5,835 nt of DNA from NCBI GenBank assembly GCA_002402635.1, contig DHGE01000104.1, forward strand, positions 1-5,835, read 5' to 3'. Source of the DNA: Deferribacterales bacterium UBA4806 (GTDB lineage: Bacteria; Chrysiogenota; Deferribacteres; Deferribacterales; UBA228). Position numbers and translations under genes: made by a program. The notes below the pieces were generated by a model. The model did not search any database, was not told the origin of the DNA, and saw only the letters and a list, made by a program, of their open reading frames with translations. Of the stretch, positions 1 to 5,835 are shown piece after piece (position 1 is the stretch's first letter; each line of letters begins with the position of its first letter).

Positions 1-1189
1 TAATGTTGAAATAGCAGGAAGCTTTAGAAGAAAACTTGAGACTGTTAAAGATTTAGATATAGTTGTGTCATCAGATGAGTCGGATATAAGTGATAAAATT
101 ATTCAATCTAATTATTTTAAAGATTTTAAAGAGAAGGGGGATAAAAAAATCTCTCTATTAGTAAATAATTTTCCAGTCGATATCAGAATATGTAAAAAGG
201 AAGATTTTTTTACAACACTACATCACTTTACTGGCAGTAAATTTCATAATGAAAAGCTCAGAGGTATTGCTAAAGATAAGGGCTATAAATTGAATGAATA
301 CGGACTTTTTTTTGGTGATGAAAAAGTATTAATTAGATCTGAAGAAGATATCTACAAAAATTTAAGTTTACCATATATTATTCCTGAAATGAGAGAAGGC
401 TTATTTGAATTTGAAAGGACAATAGATGAAAATGAACTTATAGAATTATCAGATATTAAGGGAGTATTCCATATTCATACTAATTATTCAGATGGAGTCA
501 ATTCTATTGAAGAGATTGTAAAAAAATCGATCGAATTGGGTTTAAATTTTATAGGAATTAGTGACCATTCAAAAGGAGCCTATTATGCAGGAGGACTAAC
601 AGAGGAAAAATTAGTTTTACAGAAAAAGGAAATAAAAGAGGTACAGAATAAATATGATAATATTAAAATATTTCATGGAGTTGAATCTGAGATAAAAAGT
701 GATGGTACATTAGATTATGATGATAAAACCCTGGATATGTTGGACTTTGTTATAGCTAGTGTTCACTCTAATTTTAATATGTCTGAAGAAGAAATGACTG
801 AACGTATAATTAGAGCCATAAAAAATCCACATACAACTATGCTAGGACATATGACAAGTAGATTGTTATTAGCAAGGGATTCTTATAAACTAGATGTTGA
901 AAAGATACTAAATGTCGCTTCAGATTATAAAACTATAATAGAATTAAATGCAAATCCTCAAAGGTTAGATATCGATTGGAGAAATATTCCAAAAGCGGTT
1001 GATAAGAATATTTTGATTTCTATAAATCCCGATGCTCATAATCTTAATGGTCTTTTTGATTACAGGTATGGTGTATTTATAGCAAGGAAAGGTGGATTAA
1101 AAAAGGACAAAACCTTAAATACATTTAATACTGATGAAGTTAAAAAAATACTTAAAAGTTTAAAAACCGTAAAGCAATCGATATTATAA
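1..1189 (+). CDS. polX: DNA polymerase X family protein with C-terminal PHP domain (5' end cut by window)
   Basis: This is a bacterial PolX, a gap-filling repair polymerase whose PHP domain in studied relatives gives a metal-dependent 3'-5' exonuclease. Numbering starts at the codon at nt 2, and 395 residues are visible. The palm shows GSFRRK (residues 6-11), the catalytic pair D17 and D19 in DLDIV, and the third aspartate D60 in VDIRI. A dNTP-site segment HFTGS (75-79), with N83 and R87, aligns with human Pol beta YFTGS, N279 and R283. The PHP domain (about 150-360) keeps its metal ligands: HIH (157, 159), DH (188-189), E228, H255, H283 and DAH (344, 346). The GTG at nt 65 is not the start, because the frame is open to the left edge and carries the GSFRRK/DLD motif there. 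Bacterial PolX is usually about 570 residues, so some 175 N-terminal residues (8-kDa HhH and fingers regions) lie off-window. The family call is very secure. Confidence 0.95.
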   Translation, partial: NVEIAGSFRRKLETVKDLDIVVSSDESDISDKIIQSNYFKDFKEKGDKKISLLVNNFPVDIRICKKEDFFTTLHHFTGSKFHNEKLRGIAKDKGYKLNEYGLFFGDEKVLIRSEEDIYKNLSLPYIIPEMREGLFEFERTIDENELIELSDIKGVFHIHTNYSDGVNSIEEIVKKSIELGLNFIGISDHSKGAYYAGGLTEEKLVLQKKEIKEVQNKYDNIKIFHGVESEIKSDGTLDYDDKTLDMLDFVIASVHSNFNMSEEEMTERIIRAIKNPHTTMLGHMTSRLLLARDSYKLDVEKILNVASDYKTIIELNANPQRLDIDWRNIPKAVDKNILISINPDAHNLNGLFDYRYGVFIARKGGLKKDKTLNTFNTDEVKKILKSLKTVKQSIL

Positions 1190-1196
1190 TAATTTT

Positions 1197-2414
1197 ATGT
1201 TTTATAAACTCATTATTCTTTTTTATGAGGCTTTGAAAGCGACTAATAATTACAAATTACGAGGTATTTTATCGATAACTAGTATTGCATTAGGTATTAT
1301 AGGTGTAACTATTGTATCTGGATCAATTAATGGTGCAAGACTAAAAATCTATAATTTATTAGGTGAATTTGGATCTAATTCCATTTTAATAATTGGTGGA
1401 AGTCAGACAATGGGCATATTTAAAAGATTAAAATCTTTAACATTTGCTGATGCAGAGGCAATTAAAGAAGCCTTTCCACAAATCTATATTACTGCACCTA
1501 TGGATAGAAGAGGAAGTTTAACTGTCAGTTATAAAAATAATCATATACAAACAAACATTATGGGTTCAACAGAAAATTATGCAGTTGCATGGAATACAAG
1601 TATCTCTACAGGATCAGATATAACGATAACAGATGTAAAAAATTTTAAAAAGATTTGTTTGTTAGGCTCATATACAAAGGAAAAGTTATTTGGGGAATCA
1701 AATCCATTAAATAATTACATATTAATTAATAATTTTTATTGTAGGGTTACTGGAGTATTAGAAGAAAAAGGAGTTTCATCACATGGACATAATATTAATG
1801 ATAGAATTGTTATTCCTATAACAACACTCTCAAGATTTATTACAGGTGAATATATTTATGTAAATGTGATAAAAGTTAGAATTGAAGATCCAAGACTTTT
1901 GGATACTATGGAAAAATCTATAAAAAACTTTTTGAGAATGAGACACAATTTAGCTAACGGTGAGGAAGATGATTTTTTAATGATAAGTCCCAATGAAATA
2001 TTGAAATTTTTTATTACTATAGCAGGATCTATGATTTTATTTCTTTCTATAATTACTTTGTTATCGATAATTGTAGGGGGCTTTGTAGTGGCTAATTTAT
2101 TTCTAATTTCAGTTCAAGATAGAATAAGCGAAATAGGTATTAGAAGAACCTTTGGAGCAAAAAAAATTGATATATTTATGCAGTTTATTTTTGAGATACT
2201 TATATTATCTATTTCAGGTGGATTATTTGGATTTATTATAGGTATATTTGTTGCCCATTTTTTAAAGGCATCTGAGCTTTTTGAAATAAAAATTTCACCT
2301 ATAATATTTGCTTTAGTTATCATATCAACAATTTTAATATCTATTATTTTTGGTTTTGCACCTGCAAGAAAAGCTGCTAATGTAGATCCTATTAAGGCGG
2401 TAAGAACTGAATGA
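1197..2414 (+). CDS. ABC transporter permease, MacB/FtsX type (first of a tandem pair)
   Basis: This is a 405-residue inner-membrane permease of the MacB_PCD plus FtsX architecture, used in export, lipoprotein handling or mechanotransmission across the envelope. The first membrane helix is at about 22-43 (beginning LRGILSITSIALG). A large extracytoplasmic domain covers about 44-275 and ends in RHNLANGEEDDF, typical of the MacB family. Three more helices follow at about 276-304, 330-356 and 366-388. The cytoplasmic coupling segment between helices 2 and 3 reads RISEIGIRRTFGAKKIDI (309-326), which contacts the ATPase in family members. The C-terminus, APARKAANVDPIKAVRTE, is also classic. There is no fused ATPase. 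ATG 1197 lies 7 bases after the polX stop, lacks a clear Shine-Dalgarno, and an in-frame stop lies just upstream (nt 1170), so translation may depend on coupling to polX. The substrate cannot be read from the sequence. Confidence 0.92.
   Translation: MFYKLIILFYEALKATNNYKLRGILSITSIALGIIGVTIVSGSINGARLKIYNLLGEFGSNSILIIGGSQTMGIFKRLKSLTFADAEAIKEAFPQIYITAPMDRRGSLTVSYKNNHIQTNIMGSTENYAVAWNTSISTGSDITITDVKNFKKICLLGSYTKEKLFGESNPLNNYILINNFYCRVTGVLEEKGVSSHGHNINDRIVIPITTLSRFITGEYIYVNVIKVRIEDPRLLDTMEKSIKNFLRMRHNLANGEEDDFLMISPNEILKFFITIAGSMILFLSIITLLSIIVGGFVVANLFLISVQDRISEIGIRRTFGAKKIDIFMQFIFEILILSISGGLFGFIIGIFVAHFLKASELFEIKISPIIFALVIISTILISIIFGFAPARKAANVDPIKAVRTE
2394..2400 (+). promoter_or_regulatory. Likely Shine-Dalgarno for the second permease, inside the first permease gene
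   Basis: The sequence AAGGCGG is one mismatch from AAGGAGG and ends 10 bases before the ATG at 2411. It lies within the last codons of the upstream permease. Together with the ATGA stop/start overlap, this suggests translational coupling of the two permeases. Confidence 0.5.
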
Positions 2415-3625
2415 AAGATTTTATAATTACATTAAAAATTGTTTTGAATGTTTTGAAAAGTTATAAAGGTAGAGTTATTCTGGCAATAATTGGTATTTTT
2501 TTGGGGAGTTTATCGTTAATTATAGTTTTTAATGTATTAGCATCTATAAAATTAAACATAGTTAGAGAAGTAGAAAAGTTTGGAGATAAAGTTATAACAG
2601 TTGCATCAGGTCAAATTGTAAGAGCTGGCCGACAGAAGAGTTTTAGTATTGCGCAAACTATGACATTAGATGATGCTAAAGCTCTAAAAAATTCTATTAT
2701 ATTTATTGATGAAATTGCTCCCTATGTTAAGAGAACACTAACAGTTAGATATGGTGAAAAATACATAACTACAAACATAATCGGTACCACCAATGTTTAT
2801 GCGGTGATGAGAAAATTAAAACTTAATGAAGGTAGTTTTTTTAATGAGGAAAATGTAAAAAGAAAGGATAAGGTAGTAGTAGTAGGGTCTGAAATAAAAG
2901 ATAAGTTGAGTTTAACTGAAAGTTTGGTAGGCAAGCATATAAGTATTAATAATACTATATTAAATATTCTTGGGGTGATAGAGAAAAAAGGTATTGATCT
3001 TAATGGGAATAATTTAGATGATGTAACATTTGTACCAATTAAAACATATATGAATAGAATTGATAATCTTACATATATTGATGGTATGGAGATTAAAATA
3101 AGGAGCTGGGATGTTTTTGATGATGTTAAAAAAGGCATTACTAGCATCTTGAGGGAAAGACATAAATTAAAAGAAGATATGGAAGATGATTTTACTATTA
3201 TAAATCCAATTGATGCAAGACGCTTACGAAATGAAATTGTGAATCTTGTAGATGTTTTAGGCAAAATTACATCAGTTATTTCCTATATGGTAGGTGGTCT
3301 TGGTATATTTTCTATTATGTTGTTAATAGTGGGTTTAAGAAAATATGAAATTGGCATAAAAAGGGCAGTAGGTGCAAAAAAAAGGGACATATTTATTCAA
3401 TTTATTTATGAATCAACTTTTATAACCCTCACAGGTGCAATCCTGGGCATTATGATAGGACTAATGCTATCTTTTATAATATATTATTTTGCGAAATTAC
3501 CATGTGTTGTATCTATAAAAGGAGTATCTTTTTCCTTTATATCTTGTGTCTTAATTGGGATATTATCAGGATTATATCCAGCTTTCATTGCTGCAAGATT
3601 AAATCCTATTAACATTATTAAATGA
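2411..3625 (+). CDS. ABC transporter permease, MacB/FtsX type (second of a tandem pair)
   Basis: This 404-residue permease is a paralogue of its upstream neighbour, with the same plan. A first helix lies at about 22-44, an extracytoplasmic domain at about 45-283, then helices at about 284-309, 331-358 and 374-392. Shared landmarks are the LTVRYGEKYITTNIIGTT stretch (110-127; the neighbour has LTVSYKNNHIQTNIMGST), RHKLKEDMEDDF (250-261), the coupling segment KYEIGIKRAVGAKKRDIF (311-328), and a C-terminus YPAFIAARLNPI. The start overlaps the previous stop as ATGA, so the two proteins are probably made in similar amounts and may form a heterodimer; that last point is inference. No ATPase or periplasmic adaptor gene follows. 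The gene ends before an AT-rich gap that opens the next operon. The family is clear and the cargo unknown. Confidence 0.92.
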   Translation: MKDFIITLKIVLNVLKSYKGRVILAIIGIFLGSLSLIIVFNVLASIKLNIVREVEKFGDKVITVASGQIVRAGRQKSFSIAQTMTLDDAKALKNSIIFIDEIAPYVKRTLTVRYGEKYITTNIIGTTNVYAVMRKLKLNEGSFFNEENVKRKDKVVVVGSEIKDKLSLTESLVGKHISINNTILNILGVIEKKGIDLNGNNLDDVTFVPIKTYMNRIDNLTYIDGMEIKIRSWDVFDDVKKGITSILRERHKLKEDMEDDFTIINPIDARRLRNEIVNLVDVLGKITSVISYMVGGLGIFSIMLLIVGLRKYEIGIKRAVGAKKRDIFIQFIYESTFITLTGAILGIMIGLMLSFIIYYFAKLPCVVSIKGVSFSFISCVLIGILSGLYPAFIAARLNPINIIK

Positions 3626-3716
3626 CTGAAAAATTTAAAATTATCTACTAAAAATATAGGTTTATCAAATAATTATTTAGACATTACTTTTAAAGATATA
3701 TTTTATGATTTATCTT

Positions 3717-3754
3717 ATTTTATAATAAAAATTAAATTGACAATATTATAAAAT
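3717..3754. repeat. 11-bp perfect inverted repeat in the intergenic region
   Basis: ATTTTATAATA (3717-3727) is the exact reverse complement of TATTATAAAAT (3744-3754). The 16-base spacer contains TTGACA (3737-3742). It lies just upstream of the proposed promoter of the glutamate synthase operon, so it could be a regulator site. It could also be a weak AT-only hairpin ending the permease transcript. Because the stretch is almost pure A/T, chance is a real alternative. Confidence 0.4.
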
Positions 3755-3775
3755 TAAATATTTTATTGCTATATT
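3747..3775 (+). promoter_or_regulatory. Candidate sigma70-type extended -10 promoter for the glutamate synthase operon
   Basis: TG (3767-3768), one base, then TATATT (3770-3775) gives an extended -10 with five of six consensus bases. At a 17-base spacing the -35 would be TATAAA (3747-3752), a poor match, which extended -10 promoters can tolerate. Transcription would start near 3782, leaving a leader of under 30 bases before the TTG at 3810. A perfect TTGACA at 3737-3742 is too far from this -10 and has only weak partners (TATTTT at 3759-3764 or TTTTAT at 3761-3766). The choice is uncertain in such AT-rich DNA. Confidence 0.4.
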
Positions 3776-3785
3776 CTAATATTTA
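3755..3785. repeat. 8-bp inverted repeat flanking the putative -10 element
   Basis: TAAATATT (3755-3762) and AATATTTA (3778-3785) are exact reverse complements separated by 15 bases. The spacer holds the extended -10 motif at 3767-3775. An operator over the promoter is possible, but an 8-bp A/T-only match is weak evidence alone. Confidence 0.25.
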
Positions 3786-3798
3786 TAAAACTTGTTGT

Positions 3799-3805
3799 AA
3801 GGAGG
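3799..3805 (+). promoter_or_regulatory. Strong Shine-Dalgarno (AAGGAGG) that fixes a TTG start
   Basis: AAGGAGG ends 4 bases before TTG at 3810-3812. The in-frame codon directly before that TTG is TAA (3807-3809), so no start further upstream is possible. The conserved N-terminal Fe-S domain begins within a few residues, so a later start would damage it. Confidence 0.85.
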
Positions 3806-3809
3806 CTAA

Positions 3810-5525
3810 TTGAAAAAATTATACCCTATTTACATAAATAGAAAAAGTCCATGTTATTCTAATGATCATCTTGGTAATACAGGTTGTCCTGCAAAAAATG
3901 ATATACCGCGTTTTTTACATTTAATAACACTTAAGCGTTTTAAAGAAGCCTTTTATATACTAAAAGAAACAAATCCTTTTTCAGCAGGATGTGGTAGATT
4001 TTGCGATCATCCCTGTGAAACTGCATGTAATAGAGCTAAATTCGATGATCCAGTGGATATAAAAGCTTTAGAACGATTTGTCGCTGATTGGGGCTATGCA
4101 AATGGTTTAAAGCCTCTCATGAAATCTAAACCTCTTAACAAACAGGTGGGCATTGTTGGTTCAGGGCCATCTGGGCTTTCATGCGCATATTTTTTAGCTA
4201 TACATGGATACAAAGTTGTTGTATTTGAAAAACACAGTAAAGCTGGAGGGTTGTTAATAGAAGGCATCCCTGCATACAGGTACCCAAGAGAAGTATTTGA
4301 AAGAGAATTAAATTTTATAAAAGAAGCAGGTGTAGAAATAGTAACAAACTATACTGTAGATAAGAATAAATTTCTCAATTTAGCAGAAGAGTTTGATGCT
4401 TTAATAGTAGCTACAGGTGCTAATGAACCTAACTTACCGGGAATTGAAGGCGAAAACTTAAAAGGAGTAATCTCAGGACTTGAATTTTTGCGCAATGTTA
4501 ATTTAGGTGATAACAAAAAAATTGATATTAAAAAAGGTGATAAAATTATAATAATTGGTGGTGGCTATACTGCATTTGATGTAGCAAGAGTGTCTGTTAG
4601 ATTTGGTGGAGATCCAATGATTGTATATAGAAGAACATCAAAGGAAATGACTGCTCATCCTGGTGAATTAAAGGAAGCCGAAAAAGAAGGTGTGCAATTT
4701 AAGTTTTTATTACAGCCTTTAAAGATTAAAAGGGTTAATAACAAACTACATGTTATTTGCCAGAAAATGAAACTAGGACCTGTTGATGAAAGCGGTAGAG
4801 CAAAACCAGTTCCTATAAAAGATATGATAGAAGAATTAATCTGTGACAGAGTTGTATTAGCAATAGGCGATAGGCCCAATTTATTTTTTGTTGGTGAGCG
4901 TTTTCAATTAGAATTTCCTAGATTATTGTGCCCTGATCTACCGCAGAATTTACGTAATAAAATCTTTTTAACGGGAGATGCATCTATGGGCTCCGTTGAA
5001 GGAATTGGAATGGTTGTAAGGTCCATTGGACTTGCTCAGGAAACATCAAAGGCAGTTAGAGCTTATTTAGGTGAGAACATTAATAATTTTAATATTAAAG
5101 ATATTGCCTATTATAGTGATTTAAACACAAAATATTTTGATCATTTGTCACGCCTTATTGAAAAAACACTCCCTTTTGAGAGCAGAAAAAATAATTTTGA
5201 AGAAATAGTGGAAACTGTCGAAGAAGAATTAGCAGTACTTATGGCTGAAAGATGTTTTTTCTGTGGAATATGTATTCAGTGTGATTGGTGTTTTCATTAT
5301 AGCAATGGCTCAATATTAAAGATTGATAAAACATGGGTGGCAGATGTAGATGAATGCTTTTACTTATTTTTGAAAGATAAATTAGAAACTGCCACATTTA
5401 AAAGTGTTGAAGCTTGTCCTAGAGCTGCCTTATCTGTTGTAAGAGAAGAATCTATTTATAAGAGATATTTAGATAATCAATATAAAAATGATGATATTGT
5501 TTTTAGGAGTGATAAGAAAAAATGA
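3810..5525 (+). CDS. GltD-like FAD/NAD(P)H oxidoreductase with N- and C-terminal Fe-S modules
   Basis: This 571-residue flavoprotein belongs to the glutamate synthase small subunit / dihydropyrimidine dehydrogenase N-domain group. It should pass electrons from NAD(P)H through FAD and Fe-S clusters to a partner. The N-terminal Fe-S domain (about 1-105) has C15, C26 in GCPAKNDIP, and CGRFCDHPCETAC (C61, C65, C69, C73). The FAD Rossmann motif is VGIVGSGPSG (113-122). The nucleotide Rossmann motif is IIIIGGGYTAFD (246-257), followed by YRRT (273-276), which suggests NADPH. A late FAD motif begins TGDASMGSVEG (388-398). The C-terminal ferredoxin-like tail (about 480-545) has cysteines 482, 485, 488, 491 and 494, then 516 and 536. 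It lacks the cysteines expected for a second cluster. Translation starts at TTG, and the stop overlaps the next gene as ATGA. The overlap with an amidotransferase gene points to a split glutamate synthase, though another oxidoreductase partnership is possible. Confidence 0.9.
   Translation: MKKLYPIYINRKSPCYSNDHLGNTGCPAKNDIPRFLHLITLKRFKEAFYILKETNPFSAGCGRFCDHPCETACNRAKFDDPVDIKALERFVADWGYANGLKPLMKSKPLNKQVGIVGSGPSGLSCAYFLAIHGYKVVVFEKHSKAGGLLIEGIPAYRYPREVFERELNFIKEAGVEIVTNYTVDKNKFLNLAEEFDALIVATGANEPNLPGIEGENLKGVISGLEFLRNVNLGDNKKIDIKKGDKIIIIGGGYTAFDVARVSVRFGGDPMIVYRRTSKEMTAHPGELKEAEKEGVQFKFLLQPLKIKRVNNKLHVICQKMKLGPVDESGRAKPVPIKDMIEELICDRVVLAIGDRPNLFFVGERFQLEFPRLLCPDLPQNLRNKIFLTGDASMGSVEGIGMVVRSIGLAQETSKAVRAYLGENINNFNIKDIAYYSDLNTKYFDHLSRLIEKTLPFESRKNNFEEIVETVEEELAVLMAERCFFCGICIQCDWCFHYSNGSILKIDKTWVADVDECFYLFLKDKLETATFKSVEACPRAALSVVREESIYKRYLDNQYKNDDIVFRSDKKK
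5505..5509 (+). promoter_or_regulatory. Likely Shine-Dalgarno (AGGAG) for the amidotransferase gene
   Basis: AGGAG lies inside the end of the oxidoreductase gene, 12 bases before the ATG at 5522. The spacing is slightly long, but the ATGA overlap would let ribosomes re-initiate after the upstream stop. Confidence 0.45.
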
Positions 5526-5835
5526 TAAGTGTTGAAGAATTTTCAGGTGGTAAAAATGGACTTCCAGAAGGGGCATGTGGCCTATTAGGTGTTGCTGGCA
5601 AATTTAAACTAAGTTCTATTATTAATAGTGCAGCCTGCTTACAATATAGAGCAAGAACTGGAGCAGGAATTACTATAAAAGGTCTCTATAAAGAATTAAA
5701 TTTTTATGTGTTGCATATAATGTACAGGAATCAATATAAAGTATTAGAATTAGAAAAAGCATTGGATGAATGGGGTATCAGGATATTAGAGGCACATGAT
5801 TTAGTTGCTAGGAAATATTATTATGAGTATGATTT
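5522..5835 (+). CDS. Class II glutamine amidotransferase domain of a split glutamate synthase (3' end cut by window)
   Basis: 104 full codons are visible. The protein begins MISVEEF, followed by GACGLLGVAGKF. C19 is the likely catalytic nucleophile of an Ntn-type glutaminase, implying removal of an 18-residue propeptide. Downstream, LQYRARTGAG, then GLYKELNFYVLHIMYRN and ALDEWGIRILEAHD, match the order of stand-alone GltB-type amidotransferase subunits, whose family pattern is roughly HDRGNGLGGG, GIYPEF, YALHLMY. In such systems this subunit hydrolyses glutamine and feeds ammonia to an FMN-containing synthase subunit. The start is ATG 5522, overlapping the upstream stop as ATGA with AGGAG upstream. 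The oxidoreductase next door would supply reducing power. The usual HRG/DRG motif reads YRA here, which is unusual. The class is fairly sure; glutamate synthase membership rests on context and resemblance. Confidence 0.8.
   Translation, partial: MISVEEFSGGKNGLPEGACGLLGVAGKFKLSSIINSAACLQYRARTGAGITIKGLYKELNFYVLHIMYRNQYKVLELEKALDEWGIRILEAHDLVARKYYYEYD

Noticed and set aside
65..67. GTG as the start codon of the first gene
   Set aside because: The same frame is open to the left edge and encodes the essential GSFRRK and DLD polymerase motifs, so the gene begins off-window and this GTG is an internal Val.
2114..2323. 69-codon open frame on the minus strand
   Set aside because: It lies fully inside the first permease gene, resembles no family I know, and is explained by AT-rich antisense composition.
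2797..3264. 155-codon open frame on the minus strand
   Set aside because: It is antisense to the extracytoplasmic domain of the second permease, with Ser/Leu/Ile-rich shadow composition and no recognisable motif.
3667..3678. 12-bp palindrome AAATAATTATTT
   Set aside because: It is A/T only, has no loop and no clear partner site; it is easily expected by chance in this gap.
3693..3716. Possible terminator hairpin AAGATA / TATCTT after the second permease
   Set aside because: The stem is only 6 bp with a 12-base loop and a single G-C pair, followed by a broken T-rich run; it is too weak to call in such AT-rich DNA.
3626..3809. Riboswitch or small RNA in the gap before the oxidoreductase gene
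   Set aside because: The stretch is nearly all A/T with no conserved-looking GC stems, and the predicted leader is under 30 bases, too short for a riboswitch.
4655..4879. 74-codon open frame on the minus strand
   Set aside because: It is antisense to the strongly conserved oxidoreductase and shows no family features.

Overview
This is an AT-rich, densely coding bacterial window with five genes, all on the + strand. The genes at both edges are cut off by the window. The AT-rich codon use, the bacterial PolX with a PHP domain, and a split NADPH-linked glutamate synthase carrying ferredoxin-like modules suggest a low-GC, probably anaerobic bacterium. From memory, such gene sets occur in the Deferribacterota, Desulfobacterota and Nitrospirota and their relatives. 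The sequence alone does not fix the phylum.

Region 1 (1-3625) looks like one transcription unit. It starts with the 3' two-thirds of a PolX-family DNA polymerase with a complete C-terminal PHP nuclease domain. After a 7-base gap come two tandem, paralogous MacB/FtsX-type ABC transporter permeases that overlap by ATGA. No ATPase or membrane-fusion partner is visible, so the partner ATPase must lie elsewhere.

Region 2 (3626-3809) is a very AT-rich gap of 184 bases. It holds a plausible extended -10 promoter, two inverted repeats and a strong Shine-Dalgarno sequence that sets a TTG start. I see no conventional GC-rich terminator.

Region 3 (3810-5835) starts a second operon. A GltD-like FAD/NADPH oxidoreductase with an N-terminal Fe-S domain and a C-terminal ferredoxin-like tail overlaps by ATGA the start of a class II glutamine amidotransferase, the split GltB-type subunit of glutamate synthase. 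The expected chemistry is that the amidotransferase frees ammonia from glutamine and the oxidoreductase supplies electrons from NADPH. The FMN-binding synthase subunit would be expected downstream of the window.

The most notable detail is the C-terminal ferredoxin module of the oxidoreductase. The four cysteines expected to bind cluster I are present, while all four expected for cluster II are absent. I saw no tRNA, rRNA, CRISPR array, insertion sequence or phage signature. I found no clearly new system: most of the window is recognisable families, with a few unusual details.
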